NCBI GenBank assembly: GCA_963669975.1
Contig: CAVLJG010000001.1
Location: 43,239,232 to 43,303,231 of the forward strand
Length of the DNA: 64,000 nucleotides
Direction: 5' to 3'
Source of the DNA: Acanthoscelides obtectus
Lineage: Eukaryota > Arthropoda > Insecta > Coleoptera > Chrysomelidae
The notes under the pieces were generated by a model. The model was not told the DNA's origin and did not search any database. It saw only the letters and a program-made list of their open reading frames with translations. Below, piece by piece: positions 33,104-45,100 of this stretch. The first letter of the stretch is position 1. Each line of letters begins with the position of its first letter. The translations under genes and the position numbers were made by a program.

Positions 33104-36100
33104 TATAACACCCTGTATATGAGATACTCACCATCGTCACCGTCAACTATCCTAACGGGTACCGACTCCTCCCCCCCTCCACTTTGATCGGTAGTGACCA
33201 ATAGTAGTTCGCCTTTCACTGGATCTCCGCCCGTTTTACGCGCGTTACCATGGTAATCCACCGTTGCCAAGTTTACGCAGTTCTCGATACCCACTACAAC
33301 TTCTCCTTCTAGTTGGGCGGTGCAGAGACTCGGGAAGGTCGTACTGGTTCGTACTTTACCTGAAACAGAAACAGCCCGTTTTAATCAAATGGGTCTAACA
33401 GAAAGAATATTTATTTTTGATAGTGTTTTTACCGTCTAGAACACCTTGTAGGTCCTAATGACAAAATTGCATCAAATTAGGAATCTACACACCAAATTTT
33501 TGGGAATGTCAAAGTTTCGATATGCAAAATTTCCCGCGACTATAAATTAATGATCTAAGTCTGATTTCAAATATGGCCATTGCAAGAATCCTAGTGCCGC
33601 AAAAGCCTATTTAGCGTGTCAGTAAAACTTTAGGAATCCTTTTTGGATAAGACTAGGTATAAAAAGAGGTTCAGAATATAATTTTCCGAGCAGATGCGAA
33701 GATACTTCCTAGACTAGAAATATAGATTACATGTGAGTCTTACCTAAAACACACAGATGCTGTTGAATTTGTTCTAAGCTATCGTTCAAATTGAAATCAC
33801 ATGTAAGGAAAGCATTTTCCCTAGGTTCACCTAAGGTTGTAGTTGCATCTAGTTTTTCTGACAGTATTTCTATTCTTTGCGTGATGTTTCTTACTTCTAC
33901 TTGATATTGTAAACCTTGACATTCCTGTTCTACCTGAAACAAAATAATAGAAGCATTATAGTATATGAATACAAATTAGTATGCATATATGTTAGCACGA
34001 TGGAATATGGAAAAAAATCGTGCGTCTTTAGTTCACGTCACATTTCTTAAAAATAGATTGAAAAAATGAGAGGAACAATGGCGTACGGTTTTATGACAAA
34101 GAGAAAATTCAAACGCCTCGTAGCATGTCAATTCAATTTTATTGGAAACATTTTGCACCAAAAAACAATTTTCTAGTAACCAAAAGACTCATAAAGTTTT
34201 CTCTATACTCACTTTATTTTTTTCGTTTTCAATCAGAGAATGCTGTTCCTCAAGGACCCGCCTTTTCTCAGCACAAATCGAATTCACGCTATCTAATATT
34301 TCTTGTTTCCTCTGATCCATCAGTTCCTGTATATGTCGAAAGGTTTCGTTCACTTTCTCTATACATGCTTCTTTCGCTGCGTCTAACTTCCCTAGTTCGG
34401 CACTAACGCCTTCTTGTGCCTGAGTTAGCTAATGAAAAAACGTTTTTTTGTGGGTGAAAGGGGGTAAAGTAGTTTTTGGTTAAAAAGTGGTCCCCTTTGA
34501 CAAATCTTTTGATGTGTCTCGGCGGTTTTTCTCTTAATCAGTGGTTTTCGATAAGTCCGTGGTGGGAAGTCATCAAATGAACACTCTGTATATTGTTTTT
34601 CATTAAAAAGGGCTGTTTATGTTGACACATAGTTATGAATCACACTATATGTTTTCCAAGGAATAAGCGTATAGTTGCCTACAATTTTTGTTATCAACTT
34701 TTTAGATCTTTTACAGTAACACATAACGAAGATTACACATTGAGAACTCACCCGCTATCTGTTATATGCTAACGTATGATGGACATTTCGTGGTACATCA
34801 AATCGAAAACTACTGGTTTTTTCGCATTATGGATTGTTTTCCGTCTAATTCAAGTGGACTCGTATAAAAACTAAAACAAATCATCTTCGCTTTGGTAGCC
34901 CTGTTTGAAATTCATCAAGCTGTATCCAATGCGCAATATTGGTCAACACTTTTCCACGTAGACTCAGAAACCAGTATTACAATACGCAAATATGAATAAG
35001 ACATTAGTTTTTGAGGATTTCTCGTCATTTTTTTCTCATATTAATCCAATCGTTGAGGAACTTTACCTAAAGGTTTTTTCAAAAGTTTTTGAAAGTACTC
35101 GTACAATATACGATCTCAGGCACCACGAAATGTCCAGCTCCAATATTTCTAATGAAGTTTTCAAGATTTCCGTTTTCAGGTAAGCCCCGTTTTGATTGGA
35201 CTACGATATGCGAATTAAACATATTGCTTTCGTGCCATTTGGCAAGTCATCAGCATGGTCTAGGCTTGGCCTGAAGTGGACAACGAACGAGAGCATAGCA
35301 ACGATGATCTATCTGAGGTATGGGATAAATCAAAATAAGGCGGCACAAAGCGCCAACTATTACAAGAATCCGCCAATGCGAGGTGAATAGCAGCTGTCGA
35401 TTGCTATCTCAGTTTGCGATTGATAACCTGCTAGAGGCTGATGATTCTGGCGGTATAGTATATATAATCTACTCGCCATTGAACAACTAATTGACACCTG
35501 AACGGACGACAGCAGTATGTTTAGTTCTTCAATGGCAAGTAATCACATCAACTATACCGCCAGAATCGTCAGCCTGTGGCGGTCACAGTAGTGACTGGGT
35601 TATCCAACGCCATCTGAGATCTTTACAGTTCCAACCGATAGCTGCTATGCATTCTCGCATTCGATCCTGGTAGTGGATAGTGCTTATGCTGTCTTATTTC
35701 CATATAATACAAGAAATGGCTAAAAGATAACCGGATTATTACTATAACATTATTTTACTTTATTCCTTCACAACTTTGACATTATCCCCTTCAATCTACT
35801 CCCCTTCTCTATCCCGATACCGTTTCATACTAATTTTCCACTGATTGAAGCAGTGTTGCAAGTCATTTTGTGTAAGCATGTTCAGGGTTTCTGTCTCTTT
35901 CTGATTCAGTCCATCAGTTGATTCACAACTGTATCCTTTTAACGTGACTTTTACCTTGAGGAACAAAAAAAGTCACATGGAGCAAAGATGCTCCAAAAGT
36001 GGGATCCCCTGCTTGACATCCAGTGTAGTGTGGGTCGAGGCATTGCCATAATGAAGGATCTAACGTCTTGTCTCTCTGCAAGTCAGATCTTTTTTTTCTC

Positions 36101-39100
36101 ACTCGTTTACGGATAGTAGCTAGGGTCTTGAGATAGTAACCTTTATTTACTGTTTGACCTTCTGGAACCCATCCTATGTACACAACACCACGGGTATCAA
36201 AAAACACAAACATCATAAATATCTTTGAATTTGAAGTTTGATTTTCGAGCTACCTTCATTCTCGGTGAATGTGGAGCCTTCCAATGCGTCGGTTGACGCT
36301 GGGTTTCTTCATACATGGAGAAACACGAATTATCACGTTTTCCAACAATTTAGGCTTCTTTTTGATGGTACTCTGGATGTCAGCACGAATGTTCAACCGT
36401 AAGTCCTTTTGTTCAGGTGTGAGGACATTATGTAGGTTTTTCTACAATATGTTAACTTAGCACTAGCCGATGGACACTTGTGAACTCGTTTTTTCTTGCT
36501 AGAGTCCATGTGGCGTTCCCCCTTTCCCATGTATCCCCCTATAGCCCCACAGTACCCAATGGGTGCTTAGGCCTTAGGCCTTCGTGGTAGTTGGAGTATA
36601 AAAAAAAAGCTTATCAATATTTGGTTCTGACGAGAGGTGAAATCTGCTTTAGAGATGGCATTACTGGAGGTCTAAGCTGTAAGTTATATACTATAGCTAG
36701 AAGGAAACGGTAATGCCTATGTGCATAGTGAGGATTTGTGTGCTAATAATGTGTTTTGATGATAATTCCATTGGATTCTTGACTCAAATACACTTACTTG
36801 AGATTCAAAGGTAGAAATTAGTTGCGCATTCACTTTTTCTTATCCAATCTGGAAATTACATATACAAATTTGCTGAATTTCAAAAATGAGAGAGATAAGA
36901 AATAATTATATTCGCTGTACACTGTCGAATTACAAGTCATATACATGTTAACAGTAATTACATACAACGCGGGCCCAGTAGTGATTTCCCGTAATTCTCC
37001 TCAAAAAATGCGTAAAAAATCGTAATTTATAACTTTGAACATAACCTGTCTTCAGAATTGACAACATATAAATAACCCTTCGGGCACAGCTAATAGATAT
37101 ACTTCATTGACACTATATTCAGTAATGATTTTCTCACACAGCAAATATCACTCTGAGTTTATGCACATGCAGATCAATACACATAATCATCTAGATGCGA
37201 TCTTGCTGTTCAACCAACTTTCTTCTCAGGGTTAAAAACTACAGACTACTCGGCTTATATGCAACCAACAATGAGTGTAGTTGAGTCATTCCTCCATAGA
37301 TGGACGCTCACAACGATCCTAGTGAGTAAACATGGAGTGACTGTTTGCACCCTAAAAACTACCTAGTCTGCAAGATGACATTTTATAGGTTTTTTGACGT
37401 TTTATAGGATTTTGGATAATACCCGTGCCGGTCGTGGGTCATCTTCAATCTCTTCTCGCCCCTTATTCAACCATTTAAACCACTGAAACAACTAAATACG
37501 TGACAAATATTCATGGCCGTAAACCTGTTTCAAAAAAAATATGGGCTTCGGTAGCGGTCTTCCTAAGTTTAACAAAAAAAGTCAATTGTCACATCGTTGA
37601 TTCAAAGCAGTCAGCATTTTTCCGACGGACTGCAAATAAAGGGTCCGAAAATCACGGCCACCATCCAACGTAGCTAATAACCTGTGCATCTACTGAGCCA
37701 CTGGCAGGCAAATTCGCGGCAGGAATGGAGAGGGGAGATGTCACATGACTCGGAAATATAACGCTTGGCGCTTGCATGCAGGTTTTTTGCCCGTTATAAA
37801 TTTAATCCGGTTATTTTTTAGCCAACCTCGTATATGAGTAAACCGCTTCGAGTTTGTCGATTTATTTTTATGATGCGTATAAGATTTTCCCACATAAAGA
37901 ATGCATAAGATTCAAATGCTCACCTTCGATATACAGTCGTTGGCCTTATATAGCAATATCTCTGACATCCGCTTGATAGCTATAGAAAAAGGTATGATGG
38001 TGTGTTCACAGCTGTTTGCAGAGTCGTTGTGTGAACCGCCGGTGCATAAGGTGCAGAAAACTGTGTCGCAGGTCTCGCAGAATAGTAACTCCTGGTTAAT
38101 GTGTACGGAACATTTTGGTATCACCTGCAAAAAGGTCAAGTAGATTAACTCAGTGCTTGACACACATTCTAAATCTATTTAAATACGTAGGTATCGAAAA
38201 AATCCAAGTACCACACACCTCAGGGTGGTCACAACAGTGTTACTGGTGATGTTTGTTCAGTACCCGTTGAATTGATTACAGAGTTGAAAGACGTCGATAA
38301 CAAATTTAGTAGTTAGATTTTAAAAAGAAATAATTGTTTTAATTACGCTAAAATATTATTAGAAACTCGAAAAACATTGAAGTGTGAAGTTTGGGGACTG
38401 CCATTAGGAAAGCTTTCAGAGCTTGCAAGGCTTTCTCGCCTTTGTCCTTTAGCATGGTAATAATCTTGTGTGAAAAATTCAGTTCGAGCGAGAAATAAAA
38501 ACTAAATACCTCGACAGCGTAATATGCTTAGTAGTTCGTCCGATTCCGGTTATGGCCAACTGAGATTATCTTATTGTAAAAGCCCTATGAAGCATTTAAG
38601 CAATAGAAGATGCAATATTTCCATATACAGGGTGTTCCTTAATGATATGAGAATATTTAAGGGTGTGAATCTACATAAAAAATTAATGTTAGGTTGCTTT
38701 ATAAACTATGGTTCAAAAATGTTTCCTTACAAAAACTCTGGGTGTTGAAGTTTCAGGAAAAAAATGGAAATTAATTAATATTTTCAGAACCGCTTCAGAT
38801 ATTTCACTGATATTTAGTACGTAGTGAAAGTTAACAAAGCTGCATATTTTTCAATACAAAAATAATTTTTAGCTTTAACAGTGGCGTGCGTACGGGTATT
38901 GACTTCGATATTTTTCAAGAAAAAAATAGTGCCAATGGTTTTTTGCCAAATAAAAAATATTTTTTAAATTCCCCTTTCAATTTAAAACAAATAATCCGTC
39001 TTGAATTGTTTTCCTCCGATACGCCATTTTTGAGTAAAAAAATAAAAACCGTTCTATTGTCTAACTTGCAAAATTATTATTAATTTAATTGGAAAAATTA

Positions 39101-42100
39101 AACACATTAGGGGTTATGAACAACAACAACTGACAACATAAACATAACATTAAATCCAACGGAATGATTACAAAAATTGTTGAAAATTGCTCCTTCACTT
39201 AGTATGCATGCTTCCGCCCTCCTTCTCATGGAATTGCGCACTCGTTGAAATATCCCTGGAGTGTTTTGTATTCTATCACAAGCTGCAACTATTTTTTCTC
39301 TTAATTCCTCTACAGTGTTAATGGGACTTGTGTACACTAGTATAAGATAGCCCTACAAAAAGAAATCTAAACTGTTGAGGTTTGTGGACCTTGGTGGCCA
39401 TTCATGGGGCCCACCGCGGCCAATCCAACGATTTGGATAAACAGTTTGAAAAAAAATTACGAATCGCTACACTGAAATGCGCTGGTGCACTATCATGCGT
39501 GTACCACATATTGTTTCTTATTACTAACGGAACATCATCAAGCAGCAAAGGCAACTGTTGAAGAAAATTGAGGTAAGTCTGTCCGTCAAGTCGTCCCGGC
39601 AAGAAGAATGGGCCAATAAAGTGGTTGCCAATAATTCCTGCCCATACGTTAACCGAAAATTGGTGTTGGAAATGGGTTTCGGTTACGGCATAGGGATTTT
39701 CTTCTGCCCACAAATGATTATTGTGGAAATTCTGAATCGCATTTCGAGAAAAATTAGCTTCGTCCGTGAACAGAATCATTGATTCAAATTGCGGATTTTG
39801 TGTAATTTTTTGAAGATACCACTGACAAAAGGTCACGCGCCTTGGAAAATCAATGGGAAGTAATGCCTGTAGTCTTAAAATATGGTAAGGATATCTCAAA
39901 AAATCCACTAAAATTCTCCAAACAATTTGGCAAATATTTAAGTGTCTAGCGATCTTCCTCGTACTCGTTTCAGGATGTTCTTCGACTTCGTGCAGCACTG
40001 CTTCCTCAATTTCAGGAGTTCTCACTCTTGGAGGTCTACCTTCAGATGTCCCTTTCCGGACAGAACCAGTTTCAACAAGACGACGATGAATATTAGAAAA
40101 GGTTCGACTATCTGGCAAAGCACGATCGGGATATCTCTGGTGATAAATCCGTCTGGCTTGCTCACCATTACCGTCGGCAAGGCCATACACGTAATGCATT
40201 TCCGTCATTTCTGCATTTGAATAATTCACCATTATTAACAAGATTGTAAAAACTAAATAATGAAAAAGATGTCACAGCGAACAGATTTGGATAACAGAGA
40301 CTTGTCAGATGTCAAAAGATAGTGACATATTCCAGAGCAACTAGATATTTATTGCTAAATTGCATTCTTCAATTAATTACATTAATTTTCTCGGACTTTA
40401 GAACGGTTTTTATTTTTTTACTAAAAAATGGCGCATCGAAGGAAATCGATTCAAGAGAGATCATTTGTTTTAAATTGAGAGGGTAATTCAAAAATATTTT
40501 TTATTTGGCAAAAACATTGGCGTACCATTTTTTTCTTAAAAATATCGAAGACAATACCCGTACGCACGCCACTGTTAAATCTAAAAATTATTTTTGTATT
40601 GGAAAATATGCAACTTTATTTACTTTCACTACGTACTAAATATCAGTGAAATATCTGAAGCGGTTCTGAAAACATTAATCAATTTCCATTTTTTTCCTAA
40701 AACTTCAACACCCCGAGTGTTTGTAAGGAAACATTTTTGGACCATAGTTTATAAAGCAAACTAACACCCTATATATATATATACGTAAATTTTGATGTGA
40801 TTTAGAATTTCGAGTTGAATCTAAGAATTGAATAATATACAGGGTATTCCATTTAAGATGAGCAAGTTGGTATCTACTTCTGGTACAACCGCAAGCTCCA
40901 CCATTTTGGAAATATTTTAGCCGAACTGCTTCCGTCAGTTATACCATAACTCCAAATGTTCATAATATTGTCCCATTTCAAGTATTCGAGTAATCAATCG
41001 CTGCAGTTCTACGTGACACACCCTGTATCAAACAAACAAAAAATGGCAACTACGTTGCCTAAGCAGAAAATTGCATCGAATATAGGTATATATATATATA
41101 TATACTGAGTTACAAAAAAAAAGGTCAACACCTACGTATGGTTATTAGAATTCAATATTTTTTACATATCGATTTATCTTGCCATGAACAACAAGTGATA
41201 AAATGGTCAGGTTTTTCTGTTAAGCTTTTGTGGTGGCTGCGTGTATTTACGGTGACAGTTAAATGATCGATTTCAGCGAGCAATGGGTTCTGGACGTCCC
41301 AGAGGGACCACAGAGCGATAAGACCGACGGTTAAGACTCCTGGCTCTGAGAGACAGATTCAGTAGTGCTCGAGCCATCGCGAATCATTGGTTTGAACAGC
41401 ATGGAAGGATGGTTGGTATCCGTACGGTATATCCCCGAATACGACAGTTTGGTCATTTTTCTTATCGCCCACATTGGGTGCTACCTCTCACAACTGAACA
41501 TCATAAATTAAGGTAAACATTGCTGGACTGGGCGTCTGCGGCACTTGATATACCTCATCGTCTTATGCTATGACTTATCCAAGCCTTCCGAAAAACAGCA
41601 GACCTTTCTAGATGTTCGGATTTCTTACATACAGCATCTATAAGTGTGCTGCCTAAAATCTTGGTTAAGGCAACTTCCGATTCTTGTTTTGCTAAATTGA
41701 ATCAAATTGGCTACACATCTCACATGTAAAGGAGAAATTTCATGTCTCCTCTTCAGAACCCTAAAACTATTTAAATCGTTGCTGGCCCAAACATTTTTTT
41801 TTTTTGTTGAAAACAATACAATCTGTTTTTCTTGCAACCACATAACCAAGAGTTTTCAATATACCAAGTAAATTTAAAATATCGACCTACTTTTTTTATT
41901 CCTTTTTAAAATTATCCAAAATAAGTTGGTATTCCATTTTCAATTATTTCCTTTTTTTTCTTCAAAATTATACAAGGAGAATGACTTTTCAAGTAGTTAA
42001 TCGATTACGCAGCGACACTCATCCATGTTTAATCGCACGCACAGTACAGCCGGCAACCAAAACGATTACTAACGAGGGAGAAGTGAGAAACCAAATCAAA

Positions 42101-45100
42101 AAATGGTAACAAGCCTACATAATAATCGCAGCGGCCCAAGCACTTGGGCGACCGCGATCAGACACGAACCGGCACCGACTGTCCCCGACGGACTATCAAG
42201 TGTATCCATAAATGAAAATTACTAGTACATATTGCTGGGTAAACAAATGAATGCAATTATTTCACAGTAGTCATAAATTATTTATTTTTAAGAGTTTTAA
42301 CTGTTACCAATAGTAACAATGGTTACATGGATGCTTCGTCACTGCCTCCACAGACTTTAGCAGCTCTTACTCACGAAGTTCGGTAGTCTAGAATGAGATA
42401 CCACAACAGGATATCGACCACGATGCCCAGGTGTGTCAATGAGTGTATAAGAGATCGTGGATTACATTATTGAACCAGCTTCTGCAGTCAGTTGATGAAT
42501 CAAGCTGAAAATTCAAACATTTTACTACAAAGGGACAATGAACATATATGCCAAAACTTATTAAAATCGGATAAACATACGTAGGTGTTTACCTTTTTTG
42601 TCACTCAGTATATTTCGCCGTTGGGCCATTTGTAAAGTATTTTGGAATCAACCAAAAATTATAATATCCTCACCTCTCTCCTCTGCCTGGACATGAGATC
42701 AAGCAGCTGGTTGACCAAGAACGACGGGGGTAGCGCCGATACACCTCCCCTGGGTATTGTGATCAACTCCCTGCAAATGGGACACCTAAACGACCCGGTG
42801 TCTCTGGTTTGTGAAGCTGCGATCCGGGTGAGACAGTGCAGGCACACCGTGTGAGAGCATTGTAGGAGTTTGGGCGTGTGCTCTTGGCCATCGTACATAC
42901 CTGAAAAGAGTCCACAAAATTTTTTTTAGTCGCGCAAAGCTTGCTCCAAGAGCTCACATGATCACATATCGTGAGTTTTTTTTGTGGTCGGAAGAATTAT
43001 AGTCCTTACCGCTCGCCCGAGCTTAGGAAGGCTGATAAGGACTACAAGCCAAATGATCGGCAAAAAAGCACTCGAAAAAGAATTTGTTAGCTTCAAACCA
43101 TCCCCTGTATTGTTTCACCAGCAAAAAAGCAAGGTTGCAGTTTTTTTAGTTGTTTTTCAACAGGCACGCACTTGAATATTATTTAAACGTGATTCAAGCA
43201 TGTTTATAATATCCGCATAAAAATGGATAAGGTTATATTTTTTCAATAACATCTATCTACTTATTTTTTTTTATACTCCAACTACCACGAAGGCCTAATG
43301 CCTAAGCACCCTTTGGGTACCGTGGGGCTATAGGGGGATACATGGGAAAGGGGGAACGCCACACGGACTCTGGCAAGGGAACACGTGTGCATGCAACATG
43401 CACACATTCTGGCTCCGCCTACGAGATCCGCTGGGACGCTGATTCCGATTACAGCTATTAAGAAAAGCTAAAGTGTCGCGACGACATATTTAGAGTAGGA
43501 AACTAGGAGTTTTAGGGTCTCCCGTCGACTTCAGCGAAAAACTGAGCTTTTGGCCGCAATTGCAAAAGACGCTGGAATTTTTGTAGTAAGTAAGTACTGT
43601 TATGTTTTTGTCCACAAAAATCGCGAGTATTAAAGGACCCTGTACAAAACATTAAAAAAATGGGTCCTAGTGCATTTGTCTGAAGATTGAGTATGATATA
43701 TTTCTCGCTTTCCTGGTCAAAACTTCTCATGGGACCAAAGCAATCGTATGATTATTTTCTGAGAAGTAGAGGCAGAAAGCTTGCCCGGTTTTCGAAAATG
43801 GTGAATGTGTCGATTAAAGTTCTCTGAAATTAAAATTATTTTTATTTTTAGGAATATGTTGGGATGTATCATGTTCTTGGCTATGATCCCTACAAGGTCT
43901 ATTTAACGGAAAGCCTATTTTTTTTATGTTGACACTGAAATGGATCTGGCATGAGTTGATCGAGAATTAAAAAAAATCGTTCACGCGGACAGTTCACTTC
44001 ACAAGGGCATGGAAAAGTCGTGGTTGTTTAGTTGTCTTTGATTATGACCTTTACAATTCGAATTAAGGGCTTATTGATTTTGAAGGCGAAAGAAACGAAA
44101 AAGTGCACTAATGTGAACATTGTGATTTATTGACTATTAATTCAAGTTTTTTTGTTTTCATGTGCTTCTGGCATATCGAAGGGTTTGGGTCAACTTTATC
44201 GAACAATAACGAATTCCAATCCAGAAATATATTATACTGAATTTTTTCTATTTGTTATGTGCGGGGTCCTTGATGCAGCTCTTGGAATAGTAGTTATTCT
44301 TTCAAACACAGTAGTAGTTGATCAACGAGACAACCACACCAGAAGAAGTATTAGCAGTTAGATTGATGGTGGTAGTATTTTCGAAAGGGTGATTCAAAAA
44401 TAATAGCAATGTTTCTAAGGTAGGAGATAAAAACGTCAAAAAATAAGTTTCTTAAAGAAATATCCTAAAATGCTTCGTTAAAGTATAGTTTTCAATGTAT
44501 TTTTCCACTAGAATTACTAACCCTATTTTATGAATTCCCCTGTATAGTGTGATATTGTTGATATATTTGTTTTGCTCATGAAAAGTCCAATGTACTGAGT
44601 AGGAATTTATCAGCATAATCTATCCTAAATACGAAGTATCGGAACTGCAATAAAAAAACTAAGAAAAATTTGTTGTTCCGAGGTTTGAACTACTAAGATC
44701 AATAATATTTTCTCCTTGGTAAACCATTTCACATTTCCTAGAAGAATTGTATAGCTGCATTTATCGAGGTTTGTTAAATTCTTGCATTGATTGACGTATT
44801 ACTCCTGAAAATAACCATTTAAAATAGACATTAGGGAGGACAAAAAGGATTGACGATACTAGCGGCATCTATGAAACGGTAGCAGAACCAAATACTCAAC
44901 TCTTTTTTCAAGTGGACTTCTAGTCATTTTTGTATTCTGCTACGTTCCCATAGAGGGCACCAGCTCCTTTCATAATCATCTTTGGACGCCGGAATGCAGT
45001 ATATGGTTGGCTATACTAGACTACGTGAACCAATGCTATATCTGAGCTCTAAACAGATCGCCCAGTTTTTCATCACTATCCAATGGTTCAGCTACCACCC

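Larger units (their letters stand above)
35705..37832 (-). mobile_element. irritans-type DD34D mariner with nested insertions
   Basis: TIRs: tggctaaaagataaccggat near 35,717 and its inverse near 37,820, ending ...cctcgtata. The minus-strand transposase is split: the N-terminal part FCVKLGKTATEA... at 37,600-37,430, then after the insertion LRPEQKDLRLNIRADIQSTI and PKLLENVIIRVSPCM (36,400-36,300), MMFVFFDTRGVVYIGWVPEG, QTVNKGYYLKTLATIRKRVR (36,216-36,100). The HHDNA block is reduced to WQCLDPH. Many stops: an old copy. Confidence 0.85.

Noticed and set aside
41625..41849. Minus-strand 74-residue frame inside the Tc1-like relic
   Set aside because: No motif, and overlaps a poly-T run; probably chance.
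44152..44361. Plus-strand frame with one transmembrane-like segment
   Set aside because: Short, no family resemblance, no start context or neighbouring exons; lies deep in a transposon-rich intron.
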